Assembly (NCBI GenBank): GCA_015062925.1
Contig: SUTL01000015.1
Span: 1-33,595 of the forward strand
Length of the DNA stretch: 33,595 nucleotides
Source of the DNA: Methanobrevibacter thaueri
Lineage (GTDB): Archaea > Methanobacteriota > Methanobacteria > Methanobacteriales > Methanobacteriaceae
Reading direction: 5' to 3'
The notes under the pieces are model-generated. The model worked only from the letters and a program-made list of their open reading frames with translations. It was not told the origin of the DNA and ran no database searches. The position numbers and the translations under genes are program-made. Below are positions 1-9,338 of this stretch, piece by piece (position 1 is the stretch's first letter; each line of letters begins with the position of its first letter).

Positions 1-110
1 TTCTAAACCGCTGGTTCAACGGAGATAGCCTGATAAAATACTTAAATTAACCATTATTAAGTGAAAATAATTCAGGAATCCCCATCCTCTATAGGATGGG
101 GTGGTTCAAC
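1..110 (+). mobile_element. Probable right end of an IS200/IS605-type (TnpB) element, partial
   Basis: A perfect 8-bp hairpin (CCCCATCC at 80-87, GGATGGGG at 94-101, 6-nt loop) is followed at once by TGGTTCAAC (102-110). The same 9-mer occurs at 12-20. A G/C-rich terminal hairpin followed by GGTTCAAC or TTCAC is how right ends of IS605/IS1341-type elements usually look, and in TnpB elements this segment is the 3' scaffold of the omega (re)RNA. The hairpin stands out sharply from the AT-rich surroundings. No tnpB coding sequence can be confirmed in the first bases; any such gene would lie to the left of the window. Alternatives are an ordinary terminator or a solo end left after excision. Confidence 0.45.
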
Positions 111-555
111 TTAAGATTATAGAAAAAAAGAAATTTTGGGAGGATGGTTGGTTTAAAATATGATTATCTTGAATTGAAGATTTTATTTTAAGAGATTGTT
201 ATTTGGTTTAAATATATTTAATTTTCATATTATGACAACTAAATGTTATTATTAATTATAAGGAGGGTTTTGTTTATCCTTTTATTACCTCTTATAATAT
301 TTCAATTGGAACTTGATTTTTTTGACAAAAATGGGAAAAATTGTCATTATTTTTTTAAGTGAATTATAAAAACATGGCTATCCAGTATTTATCATCATTA
401 TGTTGGACTCATAAATTATTGATAGATTTTCAAGCATTTTTTTATCTTCAAGTCAAGATTTTTTTAAAGAAAGTTTATTGCATAAAAAAAATGATTATTT
501 TTAAATATTATCATTTCCCCGCTTATTTTATGCGTTTATTTTCTTTTTCCTCCCT

Positions 556-587
556 TATTCAGCAATAACCTGTTTTTTTGCTGAATA
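556..587. repeat. 10-bp perfect hairpin
   Basis: TATTCAGCAA at 556-565 pairs with TTGCTGAATA at 578-587 across a 12-nt loop that contains a T-run. It could be an intrinsic terminator or part of a non-coding RNA. There is no adjacent gene to assign it to. Confidence 0.6.
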
Positions 588-636
588 TATTTTTATTTTA
601 ATGTAATGACGAAATTTTTTTAATATTCGTCTGAGT

Positions 637-716
637 TAACAATCTTGATATGTTATTATTGTTGGAAAAAAATATTTATAATATTTGTAAAAATCCTACA
701 ATTCTCAAGATTGTTA
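637..716. repeat. 80-bp segment bounded by perfect 12-bp inverted repeats
   Basis: TAACAATCTTGA at 637-648 is the exact reverse complement of TCAAGATTGTTA at 705-716, with 56 bp between the arms. Chance 12-bp matches at this spacing are unlikely even in AT-rich DNA. It could be a very small inverted-repeat element, a pair of regulator sites or an RNA stem. No coding sequence lies inside. Confidence 0.6.
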
Positions 717-1643
717 GTTATTATATTAAAATAAATAGTATATAAATGTTTTTATTTGAAAATAGGGAAAAATATGATATTAATTAGTAAAATAAGCATT
801 TTTAGGTGAAAAATTAAATGCTTAAAAATAGCTTAAATCACATATAAATAGTTTAGATGAAATAAAATATATGATTAAAACATGACATATAATGAAAATA
901 AATCTTAATTATTAAACCCAAATTATAGTAAATATGATTAATTAAGCCCCATTTATATAAAATATGATATAATTTATGTTAATTATAATAAATATAAGTA
1001 TTTATGACTTATTTAAATGAATAAAGAATGGAAATATTAAAAGCTTTTAAAAATTCCTAAACTCTAAAATAAGCATAATTAAAAGGAATTATCTAATTTA
1101 AGTCAAAAATATATTAGTTAGAATATAAGTTGTTAATGTAGAATTTAGGTGAAATCCAAAAACAATAATTCAAATCACATAATTAAAGCTTATTTAATCA
1201 AAAAAGATAATAATTAAAGGATTTATGGAAAAATTAAAGCTTAAAATCGAATTTAAATTTTAATGGCAATTTTTGAAAAAACAAAGTATAATGGGAGTTA
1301 TTTTCCCAATACTTGACAAATTATACTTATAATAATTAAATTAGTGTGAAAATCAATGAAATAATATGATTTGGGAATTATGGATATGAAACAATATGCT
1401 GTTATTCAACATTATGAATAATCCTCGATAAATGGATTTCAGATGAATATGTTAATATTAGATTTGATTGGAGAAATATTTATTGAAATTAGAATTATAT
1501 ATACTAGTATTATGAAAATAAAGTTTTAATAGTTTTATGTTATTGGAATTACGGGTTTTAATGGGAGATGTTGATAATTTTTAATAATTATGTTTTTGAT
1601 AATTTATATTAAGTTTCAGCGACTAACATATCATTTGATAAAT

Positions 1644-2855
1644 ATGAGTTATGAAAGTAATGCTAGAATAATTAATGATGATATTTTTGAAATTGTTAAT
1701 GAAACATTTGCCCTTGAAAAAAGTAGTCGAAATATTGAAAGTAGAGTTAATTTTTTTAATACTTATAAAAATTATTTTGTTTTAACAGATGATGGATCCT
1801 ATTCTATTAATTCAAAAGAAATAAATAACAAAATTGAAACACTACATACATCTACCGGAGCTATAAGTGAGTCATTTGAAAAATTTATTAAACCAATGAA
1901 ATTCAACTACGAAAAAGACATTGCTATACTAGACATATGTGCAGGATTAGGTTACAATACATCAGCAGCAATAAATGATTTTTTAAAAAACTCAACACAA
2001 AATTTAACAATAGATATGGTGGAAATATCAAAAGAAACACTAGCATGCGGACTATTAGTACCCTCACCAATACCCGAACATGACATAACCAAAAAAGCAA
2101 TTGAAAACGAATTAATAAAACAAGAATATGCAACACTATCACTGGAAAAAACAGAAATACCTGAAAACATCACCATTAACGTATTCATTGAAGATGCAAG
2201 GCAAACCGTCCAGAAACTGAAAGACAACAGTTATGATGCAATATTCCTAGACCCATTCAGTCAGAACATGGCTCCAGAATTATTCTCCCTTGATTTTTTC
2301 AAAGAATTCAGACGCATCATTAAAGATGATGGAATAATTGCAACTTACACATCATCAGCACCCGTGAGATCAGCTTTTATAGATGCAGATTTTTACATTG
2401 GCCTGGGACCAATATTTGGAAGAATGCAAGGAGGAACACTTGCAAGTCCAAATCCATTAATGCTTGATTATTCCCTTCCAAAAAACGATGAAATAAGAAT
2501 AGCCTTATCTGATGTGGGAATACCATTTAAAGATCCTGGATTAAATAATTCAAGCGAATATATTCTTGAAAAAAGAACAGAAGAAAGACATATTGCACGT
2601 CATAATACCAGAATCTCCTCCGCTGTTAAAACACCTATTTTTTTAGGTGAAAAAATGGATGATGAAAAATTAAAAAGACGTGTTGAACGTAATTTGAATA
2701 AAATGAATATTCCATCAACAACCTCTCCTGAAGCACAATATCTTGTTGAAGTTGAAAAAGAATATAATGAAAAACAAGACAGTGAAAATAACTCACGAAA
2801 TAGAATTATAGAAATGAAAAAAAGATTAAAAGAAGTTAAAGAACAAAAAATTTAG
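1644..2855 (+). CDS. MnmC-family (DUF752) SAM-dependent methyltransferase
   Basis: About 403 aa from the ATG at 1644; an in-frame ATG at 1590 would add 18 residues (FLIIYIKFQRLTYHL) that do not look like part of the family. The methyltransferase core includes motif I DICAGLGYN (97-105), a following acidic strand end VEIS, EDAR, and the LDPFS segment that matches the LDxFxP region of the MnmC methyltransferase domain (DUF752, COG4121). In bacteria this domain methylates 5-aminomethyl-2-thiouridine at the tRNA wobble position. Archaeal stand-alone homologues lack the FAD oxidase half, as here, so a wobble-uridine methyltransferase role is inferred. A charged, probably coiled-coil tail (about 330-403) is extra to the core. 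Neither start has a clear ribosome binding site. The 3' end overlaps the stop of the convergent gene by 4 bp. Confidence 0.8.
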   Translation: MSYESNARIINDDIFEIVNETFALEKSSRNIESRVNFFNTYKNYFVLTDDGSYSINSKEINNKIETLHTSTGAISESFEKFIKPMKFNYEKDIAILDICAGLGYNTSAAINDFLKNSTQNLTIDMVEISKETLACGLLVPSPIPEHDITKKAIENELIKQEYATLSLEKTEIPENITINVFIEDARQTVQKLKDNSYDAIFLDPFSQNMAPELFSLDFFKEFRRIIKDDGIIATYTSSAPVRSAFIDADFYIGLGPIFGRMQGGTLASPNPLMLDYSLPKNDEIRIALSDVGIPFKDPGLNNSSEYILEKRTEERHIARHNTRISSAVKTPIFLGEKMDDEKLKRRVERNLNKMNIPSTTSPEAQYLVEVEKEYNEKQDSENNSRNRIIEMKKRLKEVKEQKI

Positions 2856-4720
2856 ATTTTAATATAATATCCGCTTAAAAGCAGATATGCAAGTTCTTTT
2901 GTTACTTTAACTGGTTTTGTAATAGCTTTTAGATTTCCACCTGTGCTTCCTCGGTTTTTACCGAAAATTGAGAAATCACAATCACAATGAGCACAGAAAA
3001 TACCACCTTCAGCAGAAGACGGTTCCTTATGACCTGTTGCAGGGAAAGTTCCAACATCACCAGATTCTGAACCTGCCCAGAATATACTCCAGTAAAGTTC
3101 ATGACTTCCACAATACGGACAAGTTCTATCAAATTCAACCATGTAGAATTTATAACCATATTTGGATTGTTCACCATTTGCAGATGGTCTTCCAACTGCA
3201 AGTAAAGTTTTACCATCTTCTGAAACACCATTTTTATCATAAGATGTTCCTTTATCAACATCCACAACATATATTTTTGATGTTACAGAATATCCTGTGC
3301 TTAAATCTTTACTTATAACCTCATATGTTCCTTTTTCAAATTTAAAATCAACACTTGCATAACCTTTAGAGTTAGTTTTAACTTTATGAGAAACACCATT
3401 AATGATTATTTCCATTGTAGTTGATTTTGCAACCTTACCGTTTTGCTGGTAAAGTCTTGCCTGGAAAACAGATGAGTGATTTTCCAATGCTGCCATACTT
3501 ATAGCTTTTACACTGGCCAGTTTAACAGTTACTTTTTTATTTAAAACAAAACCTGTGTATGGATCAACTGATTTAAAATTATATTTTCCTCTGTCTAATT
3601 TAAATTTAACAGATGCAACACCTTCATTATCAGTTTTAACTTTCTTTTTAGCTCCATCTACATAAATTTTTAATTTTTTATGTTTGGCTAATTTTCCGTT
3701 TTTATATAATGTTACTTTAAATTTAGATTTTGTACCTGTGAAAACACTCATGTCTTTAGCATAAAGTGTTGGGAGAACTGTTATTTTATTTTCAATTTGT
3801 TCTCCAGTTACTGGATTTATACTGATAACTTTATATGTTCCAGGACGGGTTGTGAGTTTTAAAGTTGCTTTTCCTTTTTTGTTTGTTTTTTTAACTATTG
3901 TGCTTCCACGATATTTGAATTTAATATATTTTTTTGATAATACTTTACCTTCTTTATCATAAAAAGTTGCTTTGAAATTTTTGGAACTTTTATAATATTT
4001 TTGTAAATCCTTTGTTTGGATGGAAGGTTTTATTGTGATTTGATTTGAAAGTACATATCCATTTGGATGAATAGATTTTACAGTATATTTACCTACTTTT
4101 AAGTTTAGTTTAATTGTTGCTATTCCCTGTGAATTTGTTTTAGCAACATATGTTTTTCCTTTGATTGTGAATTTAACATTTGTATTTGTTAATAAATTAC
4201 CATTGCTGTTTAAAAATGTTGCAGAGTAGCTTTTAGGACATTTATATGTTTTAACAATGTTGTTTGCTTTTATAACTGGTAAGACTTTAATATTATTTGT
4301 AACAGTAACATTACCATATGAAGCAGATACAACACAGTTATTTTTTGTTGAATTAAGTTCTATTGAAACTTTACCATTTGCATCAGTGGTTTCATTATAA
4401 TTAACTCCATTAACATTAATTATTATTGAAACATTATTGATTGGTTGCTGATTTAATGATAAAACTGCTTCATAATTAGCTGTTCCTTCATAATAAACAT
4501 TGATGTCTTTACTTGTTATTGTGTAATTATCAGAATTATCTTTTTGTAATGAAAAACTTTTATCCATTGATAAATCATTAGAAATACTCGATGGAGGTTC
4601 TTCATCTACATCAATAGTATCATTATCCTGTGCAGTAGTATTATCTTCTGCTGCAACTGCACATAAAGATAACATGAATACTAAGATTAATAAAACTAAT
4701 CCGATTTTTTTATTAAACAT
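2852..4720 (-). CDS. Secreted Ig-like repeat (adhesin-like) protein with C-terminal Cys-rich module
   Basis: 622 aa from the ATG at 4720, chosen because a signal peptide begins there (MFNKKIG, hydrophobic 8-23, likely cleavage near AVA-A-ED) and a GGAG lies 13 nt upstream. The mature protein has five beta-rich repeats of about 84 residues (about 66-148, 149-232, 233-317, 318-401, 402-486), each with a KTN/TDxxGxAxxxx and a (G)KYxVxSxxPxTG motif typical of Ig-like/Big domains in Methanobrevibacter adhesin-like proteins. Residues 500-622 form a different module with CPYC (534-537) and CAHC (576-579) pairs, which look like a zinc ribbon. There is no obvious transmembrane or LPxTG-like anchor at the C-terminus (ends SGYYIKI), so attachment to the pseudomurein wall, if any, must use another mechanism. 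Its role in surface adhesion is inferred. Confidence 0.8.
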   Translation of the reverse strand: MFNKKIGLVLLILVFMLSLCAVAAEDNTTAQDNDTIDVDEEPPSSISNDLSMDKSFSLQKDNSDNYTITSKDINVYYEGTANYEAVLSLNQQPINNVSIIINVNGVNYNETTDANGKVSIELNSTKNNCVVSASYGNVTVTNNIKVLPVIKANNIVKTYKCPKSYSATFLNSNGNLLTNTNVKFTIKGKTYVAKTNSQGIATIKLNLKVGKYTVKSIHPNGYVLSNQITIKPSIQTKDLQKYYKSSKNFKATFYDKEGKVLSKKYIKFKYRGSTIVKKTNKKGKATLKLTTRPGTYKVISINPVTGEQIENKITVLPTLYAKDMSVFTGTKSKFKVTLYKNGKLAKHKKLKIYVDGAKKKVKTDNEGVASVKFKLDRGKYNFKSVDPYTGFVLNKKVTVKLASVKAISMAALENHSSVFQARLYQQNGKVAKSTTMEIIINGVSHKVKTNSKGYASVDFKFEKGTYEVISKDLSTGYSVTSKIYVVDVDKGTSYDKNGVSEDGKTLLAVGRPSANGEQSKYGYKFYMVEFDRTCPYCGSHELYWSIFWAGSESGDVGTFPATGHKEPSSAEGGIFCAHCDCDFSIFGKNRGSTGGNLKAITKPVKVTKELAYLLLSGYYIKI

Positions 4721-5054
4721 AATTTGTTTAACTCCATAGTATTTTTTCTCGTAGTAAATAGTATTCAACTTTTTGTATAAAAATCTTTGTATTTTTAAAA
4801 AAAGTTCATATAATCTTAATTTGGAAAAAAGAAGCCATAAAAATCTTATAAATATAAATAAAATTTATTATTAATCAAAATCATTTATGAGAAATGAATT
4901 TCAGTTGAAAATCATATTTTCAAAATTTTAAATAAACACATATAATATACAATTATTAAAAATGATAATACTATCATACTAGTCATTTTAAAGATTTATA
5001 TGAAAATTAAGTGAATATTATATTAGAATATGTTAAAAATACAGATTATTCTTT
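4721..5054. other. AT-rich intergenic region between glmS and the Ig-repeat gene
   Basis: No gene was recognised. Both flanking genes are leftward. The part near 4845-4859 carries a TATA-like sequence for the Ig-repeat gene, and the glmS terminator lies at the right edge. The remainder is featureless A/T sequence. Confidence 0.6.
4845..4859 (-). promoter_or_regulatory. Candidate TATA box of the Ig-repeat gene
   Basis: Read on the minus strand this is ATTTATATTTATAAG, close to the archaeal TATA consensus. Transcription would start about 25 nt downstream, giving a 5' leader of roughly 100 nt before the ATG at 4720. It was assigned by eye and has no experimental support. Confidence 0.4.
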
Positions 5055-5095
5055 GTTAAAAATAGAAATAGAAAGTAGAATAAGCTTATTCTACT
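5055..5095 (-). terminator. Terminator of the pur-cobA-glmS operon: 22-bp palindrome over the glmS stop
   Basis: 5074-5095 is a perfect 22-bp palindrome (arm AGTAGAATAAG and its complement) that includes the glmS stop codon at 5086-5088. On the minus strand it is followed by a T-rich tract (5055-5072). A hairpin followed by U-rich RNA fits an intrinsic terminator. Confidence 0.6.
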
Positions 5096-6873
5096 GTCAC
5101 ACATTTTGCTAAGTTTTTAGGCTTATCCGGATCATAACCTTTTTCAAGAGTAATGTAATATGAAATTAACTGTAAAGGTACAACATAAACCAACGGCGCA
5201 ATAATTTCACCCACATTGGAATTAATTGCAATCACATCATTTGCTTTTGCTTTAAGTGATTCATCATCAGATGATCCAACAGCCAATACAATAGCTCCAC
5301 GTGATTTAACTTCCTCCAAATTACTCATTGTTTTCCTATAATTATCTCCTGGAGGAATAACAACTACAACCGGAATGTTTTTATCAATTAAAGCTAATGG
5401 TCCGTGTTTCAATTCACCTGCAGCATATCCTTCAGCATGAATATATGTAATTTCTTTGAGTTTCAAAGCACCTTCAAGTGCTGTTGGATAAGTATAACCT
5501 CTTCCAAGATAGAAAAAGTCCCTTGCAAAATTATATCTTTTGGAAATGGATTTAATATACTCAACATCATTTAATGACTCAGCAATATAATCCGGAACCT
5601 TATTCAATTCATCTAAAAGTTCCTGATTATTAGATAATAATGCTACAAATAAATAAATTGAAGTTAACTGAGCGACATAAGTTTTAGTTGCCGCAACACC
5701 AATTTCAGGACCAGCCTGTGTTTGAATAACATATTTTGCACGTCTGGTAATTGAAGAACCAGCAACATTAACAATACCTAAAGTCTTTGAAGTTTCATTA
5801 GCAACATCCAATGCTTTAAGAGAATCTGCTGTTTCACCAGATTGTGATATGAATATTACCAGAGTATCTTCATCTAATGTATTAGCAGAATATTTAAATT
5901 CAGAAGCTAAAATAACATCAGTTGGAATACCTGCAAGAGATTCCAGTAAATATTTACCAGTTAAAGAAGCATGATAAGATGTTCCGCAGGCAACAAAACA
6001 GATTCTTTTAATATCACCAATTTCATCAATAATCTGTTGAATATTATCCTTTTGAGTTAAAGTATTTTTAACAGCAATTGCCTGCTCGTTAATTTCTTTA
6101 ATCATGAAATGATCATAACCTTCTTTTTCAGCCATTTCCGGTGTCCAGTTAATAGTTTCTATTTCCTTGTTAACCACATTATCAAATTCATCATGAACAA
6201 CAACACCGGTTTTATCTAAAATTACAATTTCACCTTTTTCAGGATAAATAATATCTCTGGCATATTTTAAAATAGCTGGAGAATCTGATGCAAGATAATA
6301 ACCTTCATTGCCAAGTCCAATGATTAATGGAGAGTCTTTACGTGTTGCAACTATTTTATCAGGTTCATTTACACTGACAGCTGCAATTGCATAAGCTCCA
6401 TGGATTACTTCAATTGTTTTTCTAATTGAATGTTCTAAATCAAAACCTTCATCCATATATTTTTGAATTAAATGAGGTATTACTTCTGTATCTGTATCTG
6501 ATTTGAAAACATGCCCTTCTTTAATTAATTGTTTTTTAATTTCCAAGTAATTTTCAATAATACCATTATGTACAACTGCAACAGTATTATTTTCATCAAC
6601 ATGAGGATGTGAATTTAATTTAGAAGGATCTCCATGTGTTGCCCATCTAACATGTGCAATACCGAAGTTTCCAGGCATATCTGCCAGGTTTAATTTTTTA
6701 TCTACTTCAAGGATTTTGCCTTTGTCTTTTTTAATATGAATTTTATCATTAAAATAAGTGGCAAGTCCAATTGAATCATATCCACGGTATTCTAATTTTG
6801 ATATGCAGTCAAAAAGAATAGGTGCTACTTCTTCATTGTTATCTTTTAATATACAACCGACAATTCCACACAT
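5086..6873 (-). CDS. glmS: Glutamine--fructose-6-phosphate aminotransferase (isomerizing)
   Basis: 595 aa, full length. It makes glucosamine-6-phosphate from fructose-6-phosphate and glutamine, the first committed step to UDP-GlcNAc, which is needed for pseudomurein and glycoconjugates. The N-terminus MCGIVG exposes the catalytic Cys2 once Met is removed. The class II glutaminase domain (about 1-215) shows VRWATHG and [10 protein letters not shown]. Two SIS sugar-isomerase domains follow ([21 protein letters not shown], then [15 protein letters not shown]), and the protein ends in the conserved LAKCVTVE. The ATG at 6873 has a GGGAG ribosome binding site inside the end of cobA, 4 bp upstream, so it is the last gene of the leftward purC-purS-purQ-cobA-glmS operon. 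Confidence 0.96.
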   Translation of the reverse strand: MCGIVGCILKDNNEEVAPILFDCISKLEYRGYDSIGLATYFNDKIHIKKDKGKILEVDKKLNLADMPGNFGIAHVRWATHGDPSKLNSHPHVDENNTVAVVHNGIIENYLEIKKQLIKEGHVFKSDTDTEVIPHLIQKYMDEGFDLEHSIRKTIEVIHGAYAIAAVSVNEPDKIVATRKDSPLIIGLGNEGYYLASDSPAILKYARDIIYPEKGEIVILDKTGVVVHDEFDNVVNKEIETINWTPEMAEKEGYDHFMIKEINEQAIAVKNTLTQKDNIQQIIDEIGDIKRICFVACGTSYHASLTGKYLLESLAGIPTDVILASEFKYSANTLDEDTLVIFISQSGETADSLKALDVANETSKTLGIVNVAGSSITRRAKYVIQTQAGPEIGVAATKTYVAQLTSIYLFVALLSNNQELLDELNKVPDYIAESLNDVEYIKSISKRYNFARDFFYLGRGYTYPTALEGALKLKEITYIHAEGYAAGELKHGPLALIDKNIPVVVVIPPGDNYRKTMSNLEEVKSRGAIVLAVGSSDDESLKAKANDVIAINSNVGEIIAPLVYVVPLQLISYYITLEKGYDPDKPKNLAKCVTVE

Positions 6874-6877
6874 TTTT

Positions 6878-7597
6878 TTATTCTCCCTGATAATTGTAGA
6901 TATCTTTATACATTTTCACAACATCTCCTATTATTAAGATTGCAGGAGTGTTTATTTTTTTATCTGATATATTTTCTAAAGTTCCGAATACAAGATTTTC
7001 ATTAGGTAGTGTTCCGCTTTCAATAGCACATACTGGTGTTTGTGGGGAACGGTATTTCATGATTTGTGAAGTGTTTTCTTTGATATTTCCAATTCCCATC
7101 AGTATTATTAAAGTATCTGCTGTGTAATCCCAATGTACTTGGGTTTCTGTTTTTGTTGGGTCTTCATGACCAGTTACTATTGTAACTGATGTTGCAAGAG
7201 CTCTGTGAGTTACTGGTAGTCCTAGTGAGGTTGGTGCTCCAATAGCTGATGTTACACCTGGAATAACAACAAATTTGATATCATGTTCCATTAAAGCTAA
7301 TATTTCTTCTCCACCACGACCGAATACAAAAGGATCTCCTCCTTTAAGTCGAATGACATTTTCATGTTTTTGAGCTTGTTTTATTATTAATTCATTGATT
7401 TCATCTTGGGTTTTATAATGTTCTCCTGCTTTTTTACCGACATATATTTTTTCTGCAGTTTCAGGAGCATGAGCTAATATTTCTTCATTAGCCAAATAAT
7501 CATATAAAACAACATCTGCTTTATTAAGAGCTTTCACAGCTTTAAGAGTTATTAAATCAGCATCTCCAGGTCCTGCACCAATTAAATAAACTACCAT
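6878..7597 (-). CDS. cobA: Uroporphyrinogen-III C-methyltransferase (SUMT)
   Basis: 239 aa, the size of a single-domain SUMT. It transfers two methyl groups from SAM to uroporphyrinogen III to give precorrin-2, the branch point toward cobamides, coenzyme F430 and siroheme. Family motifs are [11 protein letters not shown] at the N-terminus, [18 protein letters not shown] near residue 85-100, and [22 protein letters not shown]. It lacks the CysG-type dehydrogenase/ferrochelatase half. It lies between purQ (9-bp gap) and glmS (4-bp gap), so it is co-transcribed with purine genes. The likely partner hemD lies a few kilobases to the right on the other strand. Confidence 0.95.
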   Translation of the reverse strand: MVVYLIGAGPGDADLITLKAVKALNKADVVLYDYLANEEILAHAPETAEKIYVGKKAGEHYKTQDEINELIIKQAQKHENVIRLKGGDPFVFGRGGEEILALMEHDIKFVVIPGVTSAIGAPTSLGLPVTHRALATSVTIVTGHEDPTKTETQVHWDYTADTLIILMGIGNIKENTSQIMKYRSPQTPVCAIESGTLPNENLVFGTLENISDKKINTPAILIIGDVVKMYKDIYNYQGE

Positions 7598-7606
7598 TTA
7601 TATCAC

Positions 7607-8251
7607 TTATAAGAATCCTTTGAAAAAGTTTAAACCATCATCTGAACCAAATATTTCTTCACAGGCACGTTCCGGGTGTGGCATCATTGCACAAACTAAA
7701 CCTGATTCATCACAGACGCTGGTAATGGCTTCCATAGAACCATTAGGGTTTTTTCCTTCAAATTGTAATACAATTTGATCCTGGTCTTTTAATAAATCTA
7801 TGTCCTGTGTGTAGAATCTTCCTTCTGCATGTGCAATTGGAAGAGCTATTTTTTGGTGTTTTTTAAATGATTTTGTAAATGGAGTTCTGTTGGTTGTGAC
7901 TTTTAAATCAACCCATTCACAGTTGAATTTAGGAGTTTCATTTGTAATGAAAATTCCTGGAACAAGTCCTATTTCACCTAATATTTGTGCTCCATTACAT
8001 ATTCCTAGAACAGGTTTTTCTTCAGCAACTAAAGCCTTAATTCCATCTATTACCGGAGTTATTGATGCCATTGCTCCTGCTCTTAAGTAATCACCATATG
8101 AAAAACCTCCAGGAATAACAATACCATCGAAATCTGTTAGTTTTTCTTCACTCCACCAAACATATTCCGGATTAAGACCTGCTAACTGACAGGCTTGTGC
8201 TACATCACGGTCACAATTAGTCCCTGGAAATCTAATTACTCCAATTTTCAT
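7607..8251 (-). CDS. purQ: Phosphoribosylformylglycinamidine synthase, glutaminase subunit
   Basis: 214 aa from the ATG at 8251. An upstream in-frame start would add [10 protein letters not shown], but the homologue-like N-terminus is [16 protein letters not shown], and GGGATGG precedes it. It is a class I glutamine amidotransferase with nucleophile Cys85 in GICNGAQIL and the His192/Glu194 pair in MPHPERA. It supplies ammonia to PurL for FGAR to FGAM conversion in purine synthesis; purL is not in this window. The gap to purS is 17 bp and the order purS-purQ is usual for the three-subunit (PurLQS) enzyme. Confidence 0.96.
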   Translation of the reverse strand: MKIGVIRFPGTNCDRDVAQACQLAGLNPEYVWWSEEKLTDFDGIVIPGGFSYGDYLRAGAMASITPVIDGIKALVAEEKPVLGICNGAQILGEIGLVPGIFITNETPKFNCEWVDLKVTTNRTPFTKSFKKHQKIALPIAHAEGRFYTQDIDLLKDQDQIVLQFEGKNPNGSMEAITSVCDESGLVCAMMPHPERACEEIFGSDDGLNFFKGFL

Positions 8252-8268
8252 CTTTTTACCATCCCTTT

Positions 8269-8535
8269 TTATTTGCCGCATGCAGTATTTTGTGGAATAA
8301 CATTTATTTTATAATCATGAATTACAGGATTACAAAGTAATCTTTCACACATGTCAGTAGCATTATCCCTTATAATTTCCCTGTCTTCACCCTCCATTTG
8401 GAATGTGAGGATTTCTTTAGTTTTAACATTTTTAACATCATATCCTAGTAAATCAAGAGATCTTTCGATTTGACTAGCTTCAGGGTTTAACATACCACTT
8501 TTAAGAGAAATTTTAACTTCAATATCAAATAACAT
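8269..8535 (-). CDS. purS: Phosphoribosylformylglycinamidine synthase subunit PurS
   Basis: 88 aa, the usual size of this small subunit, which links PurQ with PurL and helps channel ammonia. The pattern [20 protein letters not shown], then [19 protein letters not shown] and [15 protein letters not shown], is typical of PurS. It is separated from purC by a single base, which implies translational coupling. The C-terminus runs a few residues (NTACGK) past the normal end. Confidence 0.94.
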   Translation of the reverse strand: MLFDIEVKISLKSGMLNPEASQIERSLDLLGYDVKNVKTKEILTFQMEGEDREIIRDNATDMCERLLCNPVIHDYKINVIPQNTACGK

Positions 8536-8536
8536 T

Positions 8537-9265
8537 TTAAATCACCTTTTCATCATCTGTAAGGATTCTATTATATACTTCAATATATGCATCCATTACC
8601 TCATCATCTTTTCCTTTTCTGAATAATTCTTTATCAAGCATTTCTAATGTTTCACTATCCCATAATCTGCATCCATCAGGGGAAATTTCATCACCTAAAA
8701 CAATATTACCCTCAGTATCTTTTCCAAATTCAACTTTATAATCAACAAGTATAATTCCTGCATCTGCAAAGAATTTAGTTAATATTTCATTGATTTTTAA
8801 AGCTTTCTGAGTTAAAGTATCAATTTCTTCCTGAGTTGCTATTCCTAATGCTTTTATAATTGAATCATTTAACATTGGATCATGATATTCATCTGCTTTA
8901 AAATCCATTTGTACAATTGGAGGTTCAAGCCTTGTTCCATTTGCAATTGGATATTTACGAACTAAACTACCTGTAGCAATATTTCTCACAATAACTTCTA
9001 TTGGAATCATTTCAAGTTTTTTTGCAATCATAACATTTGGTTGTGGAAGATCAATGAACTGTGTTGCAATACCATTTTCCTCTAAAACTTTAAATATTTT
9101 AGCTGAAATAACAGCATTATAAGCTCCTTTATTGTTCATCACTTCTTTTCTCTCACCATCACCAGCAGTCATATCATCTCTAAACTCAATAATAACTTCA
9201 CTATCATTATCTGTGGTAAATACACTTTTTACTTTACCTTGATTAATTAACTCTTTTTTGTTCAT
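8537..9265 (-). CDS. purC: Phosphoribosylaminoimidazole-succinocarboxamide synthase (SAICAR synthetase)
   Basis: 242 aa, full length. It joins CAIR and aspartate with ATP in purine synthesis. Recognisable blocks are GKVKSVF, DDMTAGDGERKEVMNNKGAYN, MIPIEVIVRNIATGSLVRKYPI, LVDYKVEFG and LGDEISPDGCRLWD. It is first in the leftward operon. The region just upstream (9266-9330) holds a TATA box, and further upstream lies the IS remnant, so the remnant does not interrupt the coding sequence. Confidence 0.96.
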   Translation of the reverse strand: MNKKELINQGKVKSVFTTDNDSEVIIEFRDDMTAGDGERKEVMNNKGAYNAVISAKIFKVLEENGIATQFIDLPQPNVMIAKKLEMIPIEVIVRNIATGSLVRKYPIANGTRLEPPIVQMDFKADEYHDPMLNDSIIKALGIATQEEIDTLTQKALKINEILTKFFADAGIILVDYKVEFGKDTEGNIVLGDEISPDGCRLWDSETLEMLDKELFRKGKDDEVMDAYIEVYNRILTDDEKVI

Positions 9266-9317
9266 GATATCAACAATAATTATTAAATTATTATATTATA
9301 AGTTTTGAATTTAATAT

Positions 9318-9325
9318 TATATAAA
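9318..9325 (-). promoter_or_regulatory. TATA box of the purC operon
   Basis: The minus strand reads TTTATATA. The predicted start site about 25 nt downstream leaves a leader of about 30 nt before the purC ATG at 9265. The left target duplication of the IS remnant begins only 6 bp beyond it, so the insertion sits immediately upstream of this promoter, where the BRE and any operator would be. Confidence 0.5.
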
Positions 9326-9338
9326 AATAGTTAAAAAT

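Larger units (their letters stand above)
111..1643. other. Long AT-rich non-coding stretch
   Basis: About 1.5 kb with no convincing gene: stops are dense in all frames, and the longest open stretch (359-568, GTG start) has low-complexity Phe/Tyr/Ile/Lys-rich composition and no good ribosome binding site. The stretch holds several inverted repeats: 255-266 with 288-298 (one-base bulge), 323-328 with 341-346, 556-565 with 578-587, 637-648 with 705-716, and 793-801 with 816-824. The part from about 830 to 1580 is A/T spacer in which nothing else was recognised. A decayed former gene cannot be excluded. Confidence 0.6.

Noticed and set aside
359-568. 69-codon open frame starting with GTG
   Set aside because: Phe/Tyr/Ile/Lys-rich low-complexity product, no good ribosome binding site, lies in AT-rich spacer and its end falls inside a hairpin.
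2968-3318. Open frame opposite the Ig-repeat gene
   Set aside because: It is the antisense of a gene with clear domains and signal peptide; His/Gln-rich composition is a by-product.
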